Below are positions 48,119 through 57,221 of a DNA stretch of 64,000 nt, piece by piece. The first letter of the stretch is position 1. Each line of letters starts with the position of its first letter. The notes beneath the pieces were generated by a model, which was not told the DNA's origin, did not search any database, and saw nothing but the letters and a program-made list of their open reading frames with translations. Source of the stretch: Bradyrhizobium sp. CCBAU 53351 (lineage in GTDB: Bacteria > Pseudomonadota > Alphaproteobacteria > Rhizobiales > Xanthobacteraceae); assembly GCF_015291745.1 (NCBI RefSeq), contig NZ_CP030059.1:310001-374000 (forward strand). Reading direction: 5' to 3'. The translations under genes were made by a program, and so were the position numbers.

Positions 48119-48121
48119 AAC

Positions 48122-49306
48122 CTAGCCCGGCCCCACTTTCCGCTGACACAGCGCCGCCACCGCACCCAGCGCCAGCAGCGCCGCCGACACGTTCAGCGCG
48201 TAGCTCAAGCTCCCCAGTGCATCCGTGATCGCGCCGACCACGATCGGGCCGAGCGTCTGGCCGACGCCGAACGAGATCGTCATTGCCGCGATCGCGGTCG
48301 GCCACACCTGCGGCGGATAGTTGAAGCGCACGAAGGCGGTGGTCGAGCCGACCACGGCGAAGAAGGCGACGCCGAACACCACGGCCGAGACCGCAAGCCA
48401 TGCCGGCGAATGCCCGAGCATCGGCAGGGCCGCGCCCGCCGCGTTGGTTCCGAGGATGATGGCGGTGGCGAGCCCGCCGCGATCGAGCGCCAGCACGCCG
48501 CGCCAGGCCCAGGGCGTGACGAAGGCGGAGAGGCCAATGAGTCCCCAGAATCCCGCCTGCGCCGCGGCCCCGCCGCCGCCGTCGCGCACATAGGCGATCA
48601 TGAAGGTCATGTAGGCGATGTACCCGGCGCCGAACAGGAAGTAGGCGGCCAGATAAATCAGCACCGGCCAAATCGCGAACGAGCCGTGACCGCCTTCCGA
48701 GAAGCGGACATCGCTCTCGATGCGGATCAGGAACAGCGGGATCGTCATCGCGACCGAGAGCAGCGTCAGCGCCCACCAGACGATCCACCACGAGCCCGGC
48801 CCGAAATATTGCAGCGTGAACGGGGCGATCAGCCCCGAGGCGAGAATGCCGATGCCGGGCCCGGCATAGAACAGGCTGAGCAGGAAATTGGCCCGCGTGG
48901 GCTGCGACTGCGCGATGGTGGCGGCGAGCGCCCCGCCGGCGACGAAGCCGGCCGCAGCCCCGAGACCGAGCACGAGGCGCGCCAGGCTCAGCGCGACGAA
49001 ATTCCCCGATAGCGCGCACGTCGCGAGCGCGGCGACGCAGGCGAGGGTTCCGCCGCGGATGGCGGCCGCCCAGCCGACGCGCTGGATCAGGCGGGACGCC
49101 AAGAGCGCGCCGACGAGATAGCCGACGGCGTTGATGGTGTTCATGAATCCGGCCGCCGAGTAGGACCAGCCGAGGGTCTCCCGCATGTCCGGCAGCACCA
49201 GCGCATAGGCAAAGCGGCCGATGCCGAGCCCGACGGTGGCGGCCAGCGACAGCGTCAGGATCAGCCGCGCGGGATGCGCGTAGGGCGGGCGGTCAGGGGC
49301 GTGCAA
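48122..49306 (-). CDS. MFS transporter, YbfB/YjiJ family
   Basis: 394 residues, twelve membrane helices, starting at a TTG (49306) with GGAG six bases upstream; the frame remains open upstream to 49543, but those residues are non-hydrophobic and not family-like. [21 protein letters not shown] is the YbfB/YjiJ family N-terminal motif. Probably exports small metabolites or drugs; substrate unknown. Divergent from leuB. Confidence 0.87.
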   Translation of the reverse strand: MHAPDRPPYAHPARLILTLSLAATVGLGIGRFAYALVLPDMRETLGWSYSAAGFMNTINAVGYLVGALLASRLIQRVGWAAAIRGGTLACVAALATCALSGNFVALSLARLVLGLGAAAGFVAGGALAATIAQSQPTRANFLLSLFYAGPGIGILASGLIAPFTLQYFGPGSWWIVWWALTLLSVAMTIPLFLIRIESDVRFSEGGHGSFAIWPVLIYLAAYFLFGAGYIAYMTFMIAYVRDGGGGAAAQAGFWGLIGLSAFVTPWAWRGVLALDRGGLATAIILGTNAAGAALPMLGHSPAWLAVSAVVFGVAFFAVVGSTTAFVRFNYPPQVWPTAIAAMTISFGVGQTLGPIVVGAITDALGSLSYALNVSAALLALGAVAALCQRKVGPG

Positions 49307-49436
49307 GGGAATCTCCGGCCCTCGCAGTGTGGCAGGCCCCGTCCGCCTTGCACAGCCGCACCCCGGCAATGGTGTCTTGCCAAGCGCGCAACGCCGCTCT
49401 AGCACTCCGGCCGAATTCGACCTGAGAGGAACGACC

Positions 49437-50549
49437 ATGGCGACCCACAAACTGCTGCTGCTTCCCGGCGACGGTATCGGCCCCGAGGTGATGGGCGAGG
49501 TGAAGCGGCTGATCGACTGGCTCAATTCGGCCGGGATCGCCAAGTTCGAGACCGATACCGGCCTCGTCGGCGGCTCCGCCTATGACGCGCACAAGGTGTC
49601 GATCTCCGAGGGCGACATGGCCAAGGCGCTGGCCGCCGACGCCATCATCTTCGGCGCGGTCGGCGGTCCGAAATGGGATGCCGTTCCCTACGAGGTGCGC
49701 CCGGAAGCCGGCCTGCTCCGCCTGCGCAAGGATCTCGCGCTGTTCGCCAATCTGCGTCCCGCCGTGTGCTACCCGGCGCTGGCCGAGGCTTCGAGCCTGA
49801 AGCGCGAGGCGGTCGAGGGCCTCGACATCATGATCGTACGCGAGCTCACCGGCGGCGTCTATTTCGGCGAGCCCAAGACCATCACCGATCTCGGCAACGG
49901 CCAGAAGCGCGCCATCGATACCCAGGTTTACGACACCTATGAGATCGAGCGCATCGGCCGCGTCGCCTTCGAGCTTGCCAGGAAGCGCAAGAACAAGGTG
50001 ACGTCGATGGAGAAGCGCAACGTCATGAAGTCCGGCGTGCTCTGGAACGAGGTCATGACTCAGGTTCACAAGCGCGAATATCCTGACGTCACGCTCGAGC
50101 ATCAGCTCGCCGATTCCGGCGGCATGATGCTGGTGAAATGGCCGAAGCAGTTCGACGTCATCGTCACCGACAATCTGTTCGGCGACATGCTGTCCGACAT
50201 CGCGGCGATGCTGACCGGCTCGCTCGGCATGCTGCCCTCGGCCTCGCTCGGCGAGGTCGACGTCAAGACCAAGAAGCGCCGGGCGCTGTACGAGCCCGTG
50301 CACGGCTCGGCGCCTGACATCGCAGGCCAAGGCCTCGCCAATCCCATCGCGATGATCTCGTCCTTCGGCATGGCGCTGCGCTACTCCTTCGACATGGGCG
50401 ATCTCGCCGACAAGGTCGACGCTGCGATCGCCGCGGTGCTGGCGAGCGGCCTGCGCACCGCCGACATCAAGTCGGAGGGGACGACCGCTGCCTCGACCAC
50501 GCAGATGGGTGAAGCGATTTTGAAGGAATTGCAGAAGCTGCACGGGTAA
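49437..50549 (+). CDS. leuB: 3-isopropylmalate dehydrogenase
   Basis: 370 residues from ATG 49437, preceded by GAGAGGA. Third step of leucine biosynthesis: NAD-dependent oxidative decarboxylation of 3-isopropylmalate. [17 protein letters not shown]-terminus; [16 protein letters not shown] catalytic Lys/Tyr region; [20 protein letters not shown] metal-binding Asp; [19 protein letters not shown] cofactor site. leuD is about 10 kb downstream in the opposite direction. Confidence 0.97.
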   Translation: MATHKLLLLPGDGIGPEVMGEVKRLIDWLNSAGIAKFETDTGLVGGSAYDAHKVSISEGDMAKALAADAIIFGAVGGPKWDAVPYEVRPEAGLLRLRKDLALFANLRPAVCYPALAEASSLKREAVEGLDIMIVRELTGGVYFGEPKTITDLGNGQKRAIDTQVYDTYEIERIGRVAFELARKRKNKVTSMEKRNVMKSGVLWNEVMTQVHKREYPDVTLEHQLADSGGMMLVKWPKQFDVIVTDNLFGDMLSDIAAMLTGSLGMLPSASLGEVDVKTKKRRALYEPVHGSAPDIAGQGLANPIAMISSFGMALRYSFDMGDLADKVDAAIAAVLASGLRTADIKSEGTTAASTTQMGEAILKELQKLHG

Positions 50550-50561
50550 GGCGGGAAGAAT

Positions 50562-50648
50562 CGTAGCCCGGATGGAGCGAAGCGAAATCCGGGTTCTCAC
50601 CCCGTAGACAGACCTTGCCGGATTGCGCTTCGCTCCATCCGGGCTACG
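50562..50648. repeat. Interspersed palindromic repeat, CGTAGCCCGGATGGA family
   Basis: CGTAGCCCGGATGGAGCGAA at the left and TTCGCTCCATCCGGGCTACG at the right, a perfect 20-bp inverted pair; inner AATCCGG and CCGGATT pair too. Between leuB and the hexapeptide transferase, ending 20 bp before the latter's ATG. Confidence 0.93.
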
Positions 50649-50668
50649 GCCTCATTGGAGACCGCCTC

Positions 50669-51304
50669 ATGGATTCACCCCGCCCCAAGGTCGCGGAGAC
50701 CATCATCCATGACACGGTGCGCCGGCGCGAAGCGCAGATCGGGCGCCGCTGCGAAATTCTCGCCAACACCCGCATCGAATACGCCTCGCTCGGCGACTAT
50801 TCCTATCTTGGCGAGAATTGCGACGTCGCCGATGCCGTGATCGGCAAGTTCACGGCCATCGCCAATTCGGTGCGGATCGGCGCGCCCAATCATCCGATGG
50901 GCCGCCCCTCGCAGCACCGCTTCACTTATGTCCCCGAATATTACGAGGCGTCGGCGAGCCGCGACCGCGACTTCTTCGCGGATCGTCGCGGCGATCGCGT
51001 CATCGTCGGCAACGATGTCTGGATCGGCCACGCCGCCATCCTGCTGCCGGGCGTGAACGTCGGCGACGGCGCGGTGATCGCGGCAGGCGCGGTCGTCAGC
51101 CGTGATGTCGCGCCCTACACGATCGTCGGCGGCGTGCCGGCACGCGCCATCCGCAAGCGCTTCGACGACGCGGTCGCGGCAAGCCTGCACCGCATCGCCT
51201 GGTGGGACTGGCCGGACGAGCTCATCTTTGAACGTCTCGCCGATTTCCGCTCCGAGGCGATCGAGGAGTTCTGTCGGCGTTATGACCCTGCGGCGAATGC
51301 GTGA
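50669..51304 (+). CDS. Hexapeptide-repeat transferase, PhnS/TIGR03308-like
   Basis: 211 residues from ATG 50669. Left-handed beta-helix repeats ([40 protein letters not shown]) and the catalytic His of xenobiotic-type acetyltransferases in WIGHAA. The segment [18 protein letters not shown] and the C-terminal [11 protein letters not shown] recall the phosphonate-metabolism transferase family often placed beside C-P lyase genes. No phosphonate genes are in the window, so the role is unproven; it may acetylate a small molecule. Confidence 0.8.
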   Translation: MDSPRPKVAETIIHDTVRRREAQIGRRCEILANTRIEYASLGDYSYLGENCDVADAVIGKFTAIANSVRIGAPNHPMGRPSQHRFTYVPEYYEASASRDRDFFADRRGDRVIVGNDVWIGHAAILLPGVNVGDGAVIAAGAVVSRDVAPYTIVGGVPARAIRKRFDDAVAASLHRIAWWDWPDELIFERLADFRSEAIEEFCRRYDPAANA

Positions 51305-51324
51305 GGCGCAGGCAGCTCTCCAAA

Positions 51325-51354
51325 CAAAAAAGCCGGGCGCGAGCCCGGCCTTTT
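51325..51354. terminator. Bidirectional Rho-independent terminator
   Basis: GCCGGGC-GCGA-GCCCGGC stem flanked by AAAAAA on the left (51326-51331) and TTTT on the right (51351-51354). Sits between the convergent transferase and the small secreted-protein gene. Confidence 0.88.
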
Positions 51355-51374
51355 GATTCGGTCGTGACGTCCGC

Positions 51375-51758
51375 TCAGTACAGCGGGAAATTCTGCGGGT
51401 AGCCGCCGATATCCTGCGGCGGCGAGAGCGGCTGGCGGTCGATCGGGCGATTGAGGTTCTCGCGGGCGAAGGACGGATAGCCCACGGCCGGCGGGAAGGC
51501 GTAGTCGCTGAACTTGCGGTCGCCCGGATTCACCTCGGTGCCGCCGTCGAGCCAGGAGCGCTTGCTGACATAGATGCGGGTGCGGCCCTGCTGATAGACG
51601 GCGTTGGGGCCCGCCGGGCCGTAATAGTGCCGGCCGCGCTCGTCATAGCGCTTGGTCTTGTTGTCGGCCGAAGCCGGCGTCGCCAGGACAGAGGACATGG
51701 CAATCACGGCGCCCGCAGCAAACAAGGTCGCCAATATGGCAGAGAATTTCGAGCTCAT
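51375..51758 (-). CDS. Small secreted hypothetical protein
   Basis: 127 residues starting at MSSKFSAILATLFAAGAVIA with a cleavable signal peptide ending near TPASA. The mature part (about 85 residues) is Tyr/Pro/Arg-rich with no cysteine pair: RGRHYYGPAGPNAVYQQGRTRIYVSKRSWLDGG in two overlapping pieces. No named family is recognised; similar small periplasmic proteins are frequent in Bradyrhizobium. Upstream ATG at 51797 is in frame but lacks signal-peptide character. Confidence 0.75.
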   Translation of the reverse strand: MSSKFSAILATLFAAGAVIAMSSVLATPASADNKTKRYDERGRHYYGPAGPNAVYQQGRTRIYVSKRSWLDGGTEVNPGDRKFSDYAFPPAVGYPSFARENLNRPIDRQPLSPPQDIGGYPQNFPLY

Positions 51759-51915
51759 CACGTCCCCTTCAGGCGGCGCACCGCCAGTCGATGTCACCCC
51801 ATACTAGCCCGGCCGGGGTGAGCGCAACTAGGTCTATTGGGTCACACCAGCTCGAAAATAATCGCGCGCGTCGGCGAAAGTTGCATCAATACCAGCCACT
51901 TGAGCTTGATGCGGA

Positions 51916-52686
51916 CTAGAGCGCCCCGCGCAATTGCGCATTCGCGGCGCCCAGCAGCCAGTCCGGCGAGCCCTGGAGGTCGCAAGCCCGGCGCTTCAGC
52001 TCGGCGCGGGCGAACAGGTCCGCCAGCTTCGGCTCGTTGCCGGAGGTGAGCAGCGTCAGCCGGTTCAGCGTGCAGGCAACGGCCGCACGCTGGGCGGGCA
52101 GGGTGTTGCCCTGGCAGGAGAAGCCGGAGATCTGCAAGGCAGGCTCCTCGCTGCGCTTGAGGTAGCCGAGGCAGGCCGGCGTCCCCGTCGTGCCCATCGG
52201 CCGGAACAGCGCCACGGGGCCGAATTTGGTGTCGATCAGGCCGGCCTGCTCGAGCGGGGTCGCCGCGTTCAGACCCATCTGGACGGCGAGATCCATGGTT
52301 GCCGGACGGCCCAAGTCGAATTCGCCGCCCTCCCGGTAAATCTCGAGCTCGGCCAGCACCTTGTCGGCTTCGCCGGTCCAGCGCATGACGTCCCTGCGAC
52401 CGCCTGCGAGATGCCGAAGGATGGTGTAAGAGGCTGTTTTTTCTGACGAATCAAGCCGACTGAGAGCGAAGGCCGGATGCGAGCGGTCGGCCACGCTCCA
52501 AGCCTTCCCCGGCGCCGGTTCGTCGCCGCGCAAATCGGGCAGCTGGCCAAGCGCCGCAAGGCCGAGGATGGCAAACAGCGCCAGCGTCCCCACATAGGCG
52601 AACAGCCGCGCCAGCGTGCCGACCACCTCGTCGGCGAAGGCTGCCAATGCCAGATGGAGACTGGTCCGGGTCGAGATTGCGGCCAT
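51916..52686 (-). CDS. Hypothetical membrane-anchored protein
   Basis: 256 residues from ATG 52686 (an in-frame ATG at 52707 adds seven). One membrane helix (about residues 27-50, ARLFAYVGTLALFAILGLAA), then a region of roughly 200 residues on the far side, probably periplasmic, with two cysteine pairs possible (TPACLGYL, FSCQGN, VACTLN, RACDLQ). No family recognised. Divergent from asd. Confidence 0.72.
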   Translation of the reverse strand: MAAISTRTSLHLALAAFADEVVGTLARLFAYVGTLALFAILGLAALGQLPDLRGDEPAPGKAWSVADRSHPAFALSRLDSSEKTASYTILRHLAGGRRDVMRWTGEADKVLAELEIYREGGEFDLGRPATMDLAVQMGLNAATPLEQAGLIDTKFGPVALFRPMGTTGTPACLGYLKRSEEPALQISGFSCQGNTLPAQRAAVACTLNRLTLLTSGNEPKLADLFARAELKRRACDLQGSPDWLLGAANAQLRGAL

Positions 52687-52823
52687 GCTGGCCTCAGGCG
52701 ACTGCATCCACGGCCATCCGGCATGGTCCCACGTTGTCTTGAGGCCGGTTCTCGCATAGAAGCGCTGCTCTTCCTGTTTAAGCGTCAGCTTCAGGAACGG
52801 GCTTTTTCATCGGAGAGTGAACG

Positions 52824-53858
52824 ATGGGTTACAAAGTCGCAGTCGTCGGCGCGACCGGCAATGTCGGACGGGAAATGCTCAACATCCTGGATGAGCGCAA
52901 ATTCCCCGCGGACGAGGTCGTGGCCCTCGCCTCTCGCCGCAGCATGGGCGTCGAGGTCTCCTATGGCGACCGCACCCTGAAGGTCAAAGCGCTCGAGCAC
53001 TTTGATTTCTCCGATGTCGACATCTGCCTGATGTCGGCGGGCGGCTCGGTGTCGAAGGAATGGTCGCCGAAGATCGGCGCCGCCGGCGCGGTGGTGATCG
53101 ACAATTCCTCGGCCTGGCGCATGGACCCGGACGTGCCGCTGATCGTGCCCGAGGTGAATGCTGCCGCGACCGAAGGCTTCAAGAAGAAGAACATCATCGC
53201 CAACCCGAACTGCTCGACCGCGCAGCTCGTCGTCGCGCTCAAGCCGCTGCACGACAAGGCGGTTATCAAGCGCGTCGTGGTCTCGACCTATCAATCGGTG
53301 TCGGGCGCCGGCAAGGATGCGATGGACGAATTGTTCTCGCAGACCAAGGCCGTCTACACCAACAGCGAGATCGTCAATAAGAAGTTTCCTGCGCGCATCG
53401 CCTTCAACGTCATCCCCCAGATCGACGTCTTCATGGAGGACGGCTACACCAAGGAAGAGTGGAAGATGATGGCGGAGACCAAGAAGATCCTTGATCCCAG
53501 GATCAAGCTCTCCGCCACCTGCGTGCGCGTGCCGGTGTTCGTCGGCCATTCCGAGGCGGTCAACATCGAGTTCGAGAATCCGATCAGCGCCGACGAAGCC
53601 CGCGATATCCTGCGCAAGGCGCCCGGCTGTCTCGTCATCGACAAGCAGGAGCCCGGCGGCTACGCCACGCCGTATGAGGCGGCCGGCGAAGACGCCACCT
53701 ATATCAGCCGCATCCGCGAGGACGCGACGGTGGAGAACGGCCTCGCGCTGTGGTGCGTGTCGGACAATCTCCGCAAGGGCGCAGCCCTCAACGCGATCCA
53801 GATCGCCGAAGTCCTGATCAACCGCAAGCTGATCAGCGCGAAAAAGCAGGCGGCCTGA
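52824..53858 (+). CDS. asd: Aspartate-semialdehyde dehydrogenase
   Basis: 344 residues. Reduces aspartyl phosphate to the semialdehyde, feeding Lys/diaminopimelate, Thr and Met. NADP loop VVGATGNVGREMLNIL; catalytic Cys in IIANPNCSTAQLVVAL; active-site His in VRVPVFVGHSEAVNIEF. Gram-negative short type. ATG follows GGAGAGTGAACG. Confidence 0.97.
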   Translation: MGYKVAVVGATGNVGREMLNILDERKFPADEVVALASRRSMGVEVSYGDRTLKVKALEHFDFSDVDICLMSAGGSVSKEWSPKIGAAGAVVIDNSSAWRMDPDVPLIVPEVNAAATEGFKKKNIIANPNCSTAQLVVALKPLHDKAVIKRVVVSTYQSVSGAGKDAMDELFSQTKAVYTNSEIVNKKFPARIAFNVIPQIDVFMEDGYTKEEWKMMAETKKILDPRIKLSATCVRVPVFVGHSEAVNIEFENPISADEARDILRKAPGCLVIDKQEPGGYATPYEAAGEDATYISRIREDATVENGLALWCVSDNLRKGAALNAIQIAEVLINRKLISAKKQAA

Positions 53859-53864
53859 CGCTGC

Positions 53865-53976
53865 CGTAGGGCGGATTAGCCCGCGGCTGCGCGAAGCGCA
53901 GTCCGCTTGGCGTAATCCGCCGCTTCCCTTCGCGATACGAACGCCGGCGGATTACGCTTCGCTAATCCGCCCTACG
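53865..53976. repeat. Interspersed palindromic repeat, CGTAGGGCGGATTAG family
   Basis: Left CGTAGGGCGGATTAGC and right GCTAATCCGCCCTACG are perfect inverted ends; inner GCGTAATCCGCCG and CGGCGGATTACGC pair. Only copy of this family in the window. Between convergent asd and carbonic anhydrase genes. Confidence 0.93.
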
Positions 53977-53987
53977 AGAGCGGTGGC

Positions 53988-54632
53988 CTACGCCACGGCC
54001 CGCGCGTTCCTGAATTCCTTGCTCGTCTTGTCCAGCACGAACAGCGATCCCTCCGCGACGCCGAAATAGGCGCCGTGGGTCTGCATCTGGCCGCTCTCCA
54101 CGGCCTTGCGCACGAACGGGAACGTCATCAGGTTTTCCAGGCTGCGGAACACCGCGGCCTTCTCGATGCGCTCGACAAACTGCGCCATGGTCTCGTGGTC
54201 GCGCTGCTCGACCACTTCGCCCGGCTTGATGAACATCTGCATCCATCTGCCGATAAAGTCGCCGGGCGTCAGCGGCTCGATCTTGTCGACGAAGGCACGG
54301 ATGCCGCCGCATTGGGCGTGGCCGAGGATGACGATGTGCTTCACCTTCAGCACCGTCACCGCATATTCCAGCGCCGCCGAGACGCCGTGCGCGTTGCCGT
54401 CGGGCTGATACACCGGCACCAAATTGGCGATGTTGCGGACCACGAACAATTCGCCTGGGCCGACGTCGAAGATCACCTCGGGCGAGACGCGGCTGTCGCA
54501 GCAGCCGATCACCATCACTTCCGGGAACTGTCCCTTCACCGACAGTTCGCGATAGCGGGTCTGCTCGGTCGGCAGCCGCTGGGTGGCGAAGGCCTGGTAG
54601 CCTTCCAGCAAATGCTTCGGGAATGTCATCAT
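53988..54632 (-). CDS. Beta-class carbonic anhydrase
   Basis: 214 residues. Interconverts CO2 and bicarbonate in the cytoplasm. Zinc ligands are Cys in VIGCCDSRVSPE, with its Asp-Arg dyad, and His and Cys in ILGHAQCGGIRA. Full-length and intact. It supplies bicarbonate for carboxylases. Confidence 0.95.
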   Translation of the reverse strand: MMTFPKHLLEGYQAFATQRLPTEQTRYRELSVKGQFPEVMVIGCCDSRVSPEVIFDVGPGELFVVRNIANLVPVYQPDGNAHGVSAALEYAVTVLKVKHIVILGHAQCGGIRAFVDKIEPLTPGDFIGRWMQMFIKPGEVVEQRDHETMAQFVERIEKAAVFRSLENLMTFPFVRKAVESGQMQTHGAYFGVAEGSLFVLDKTSKEFRNARAVA

Positions 54633-54765
54633 GGCCTATGCCTAATCATATACCGCTGGGGTGAACAAGCCTTTCGAAGAGGCAGGCCAAGTGCTATCCG
54701 CTCCGCGAGGACGCCGCTAGGAAACCGCCAAGACAACCGCCAAGACAACCGGAAGGAACGCCCGC

Positions 54766-55647
54766 ATGACCCGCCCGCGCCGCAGCCATCTGTTCATGCC
54801 AGGCTCCAATCCCCGCGCGCTGGAAAAGGCGCGCAATCTGGCCGCCGACGGCCTCATCCTGGATCTCGAGGATTCCGTCGCCCCCGATGCCAAAGCGGCG
54901 GCGCGTGACGGCATCGCCGCCGCGATCGCAGCCAAGGGCTTTGGCAAGCGCGAGATTCTGATCCGGACCAACGGCCTCGACACGCCCTGGTGGGCCGATG
55001 ACGTCGCAATGGCCGCCAAGGCCTCGCCCGACGGCATCCTGGTTCCCAAAGTTTCAAGCATCGAAGATCTCGACACGATCGGCCTGCGTCTCACCGAGCT
55101 CGGCGCGGCGCCGACGGTGAAGGTCTGGGCCATGATCGAGACGGCGCGCGCCGTGCTGCATGCGGAGGAGCTCGCCGAGGCCGGGCGCGATAAGTCGCGG
55201 CGGCTCGAAGGCTTCGTGTTCGGCCCCAACGACATCTCGCGCGAGACGCGGATCAGGATGCTGCCCGGCCGCGCCGCGATGATCCCGATGATCACCCATT
55301 GCATCCTGGCGAGCCGCGCTCATGGCCTAGAAATCCTCGACGGCCCCTACAGCGACATCGCCAACCCCGACGGTTTCGCCACCGAATGCGCGCAGGGCCG
55401 CGATCTCGGCTTCGACGGCAAGACGCTGATCCACCCCTCGCAGATCGACGCCTGCAACGCGATCTTCACGCCCCCGGAGGAGGAAGTCGCGCGCGCGCGA
55501 AAAATCATCGCGGCGTTCGAGCTGCCGGAGAATGTCTCGCGCGGCGCGATCCGCCTCGATGGTGCAATGGTGGAACGCCTGCACGCCGACATGGCCCGCC
55601 GGACGATCGCCATCGCGGACGCGATCGCGGCGATGGGGAAGGGCTGA
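54766..55647 (+). CDS. HpcH/HpaI aldolase / citrate lyase beta-like CoA ester lyase
   Basis: 293 residues. TIM-barrel CoA ester lyase: RRSHLFMPGSNPRALEKA N-terminus, GLILDLEDSVAPDAK with a catalytic Glu/Asp, VWAMIETARAVL, FGPNDIS and C-terminal GFDGKTLIHPSQIDACNAI. Related to malyl-CoA, citramalyl-CoA and citryl-CoA lyases. Lack of citrate-lyase alpha/gamma genes argues against true citrate lyase; the exact thioester is unknown. Confidence 0.9.
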   Translation: MTRPRRSHLFMPGSNPRALEKARNLAADGLILDLEDSVAPDAKAAARDGIAAAIAAKGFGKREILIRTNGLDTPWWADDVAMAAKASPDGILVPKVSSIEDLDTIGLRLTELGAAPTVKVWAMIETARAVLHAEELAEAGRDKSRRLEGFVFGPNDISRETRIRMLPGRAAMIPMITHCILASRAHGLEILDGPYSDIANPDGFATECAQGRDLGFDGKTLIHPSQIDACNAIFTPPEEEVARARKIIAAFELPENVSRGAIRLDGAMVERLHADMARRTIAIADAIAAMGKG

Positions 55648-55728
55648 AGGCCTATCGCGTCGCCGCGCCATTCGCGACCAGGCCTCGCTCACGCGCAGCG
55701 AGGCGCCGCTGTCGCCTGCCTGCGTCCC

Positions 55729-56700
55729 TTATTGCCGTCGTCGCGAATTCTTCAGCGTCTCGGATGGCAGCTCGCCGATGGCCTGACGATATTCGGATGC
55801 GAAGCGTCCGAGATTTCGAAAGCCGCATTTGAAGGCCACGGCCAGCACGCTGGTCTGCGCATCAGGCCGTCGCAACAGCTCTGCCGCGCGATGAAGCCGG
55901 ACGCGCCGCGCGAACTGGCCTGGTGATCCCCGTCCGGACTCGGCGAACTCGCGGAACACCGTCCGCAAGCTCACATTGGCGACCTCGGCGATTACCTGGA
56001 GATCGAGAGGTTCGTCCCAATGGGCCTCGATATAAGACTCCACGATGTCGACCACGGACCGGTTGGTTCTCGGCGCGGAGCGCTGCAGCCGATCGGAGAA
56101 ATTGTGTCGATGCGCCAGGAGAATCCGGACCATCAGCGCCCGCTCGAGTTCGGCGATGGCGATGGGCGAGTAATCCTGCCCGAACCTTTCCAGTTCCTCG
56201 GCAAATCTGAAAACGTCATGGCGCATCTGCGTCATGACCGCCGGGTCGGCGTCGCCCGAGGCGAAACGCAAGGTCATGCCGCAATCGTCGCCGAGCAGGC
56301 TGTTCAACAGGCGCGAGATGGCCGGGACATCGATCCTCAGCACCAATTGGCGGTAGCCCGGTGCGAAGTCGAGATCGAGCCTGGCGTCTCCGGAGATGAT
56401 CGGACTCCAGGCCTCGAGAGGCCGGCTATTCCCCTTGGTCCTGAAGCCCGCAGCTCCCTGGATGGAGAAGAACTGGCGGAGGATCTGCGATTCAGGAAAT
56501 GACAAGGATGCCGCGCCGTCATAGGCGCAGAACGCGAGGCCGATGGAATTCAGGCGGGCAAAATTGGCCTGGATGCCGAATTCATGCCCCTGCTTGCCAA
56601 ACCGGTCGGCACCATACGCCGAGAACAGGCGATCGCGCGCGAACTCGCTGTCACGCGATCGAAGCAAGGGATAGCGGTCAAGGTATGAGACGGCGCCCAA
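55729..56700 (-). CDS. AraC family transcriptional regulator
   Basis: 323 residues. N-terminal AraC-type ligand region (about 30-190, AraC_binding_2-like), C-terminal double helix-turn-helix: DLQVIAEVANVSLRTVFREF and SVLAVAFKCGFRNLGRFASEYR. Convergent with the CoA-ester lyase gene rather than beside a divergent target, so its target is unclear. Confidence 0.9.
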   Translation of the reverse strand: MGAVSYLDRYPLLRSRDSEFARDRLFSAYGADRFGKQGHEFGIQANFARLNSIGLAFCAYDGAASLSFPESQILRQFFSIQGAAGFRTKGNSRPLEAWSPIISGDARLDLDFAPGYRQLVLRIDVPAISRLLNSLLGDDCGMTLRFASGDADPAVMTQMRHDVFRFAEELERFGQDYSPIAIAELERALMVRILLAHRHNFSDRLQRSAPRTNRSVVDIVESYIEAHWDEPLDLQVIAEVANVSLRTVFREFAESGRGSPGQFARRVRLHRAAELLRRPDAQTSVLAVAFKCGFRNLGRFASEYRQAIGELPSETLKNSRRRQ

Positions 56701-57221
56701 ATCAGTTTCCCCAAACGCTCAAACTACCGAATCGGAATCCGAGTGCTACCAATTGGAGATTGCAGGGAATAGCTAGCGAGCGTGACGATCCGTTGCCAAG
56801 CGAAATGCGGCCACTTGCTCGCTCCTGCGACAAATTGCCGGAGATCTTCGTGCGACGAAGATCGCTTCGTTTCGCTCGCAGACCAGCCATGTGCGGGCTT
56901 CCGAGCTGGGCATTCGATGTCTGGCGATCGGCGTTTTGCCGAATACCGATAACGAATTTAGCGTGAGCTTCGCAGTTCAGCATCAGCGACGCGGCCGAGG
57001 TGGTCGTGTGTCGCAGTCAGGTTAATCGGCCTGGCAAAATGCGGCCATTGTGTCTGCGATCGGACAAATACTCTGATAATTCGATTCAGATATCTGCTTC
57101 ATTCGCACGGCTTGCCCGTCGAGCGACGCTCCAACCGAGCGCGCTCCGCGGCGAGACAATGCGTGCTGAAGTCCGGTTCGCGCATGCGTTGCGGACGCAA
57201 CGACAATTTCGGAGCAAAAGA
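56701..57221. other. Long intergenic region upstream of the PAS chemoreceptor
   Basis: About 520 bp, lower in G+C than the genes. Holds an 8-bp inverted repeat GATCTTCG-TGCGA-CGAAGATC (56843-56863), a pair of imperfect direct repeats each with AATGCGGCCA and ACAAAT (near 56805 and 57040), and a hairpin CGTTGC-GGAC-GCAACG (57187-57202) in the leader, ending 19 bp before the chemoreceptor ATG. No convincing gene. Confidence 0.45.

Noticed and set aside
56702..56983. 93-codon minus-strand frame in the gap upstream of the chemoreceptor
   Set aside because: No ribosome-binding site, no recognisable motif and arginine/serine-rich composition typical of spurious frames.
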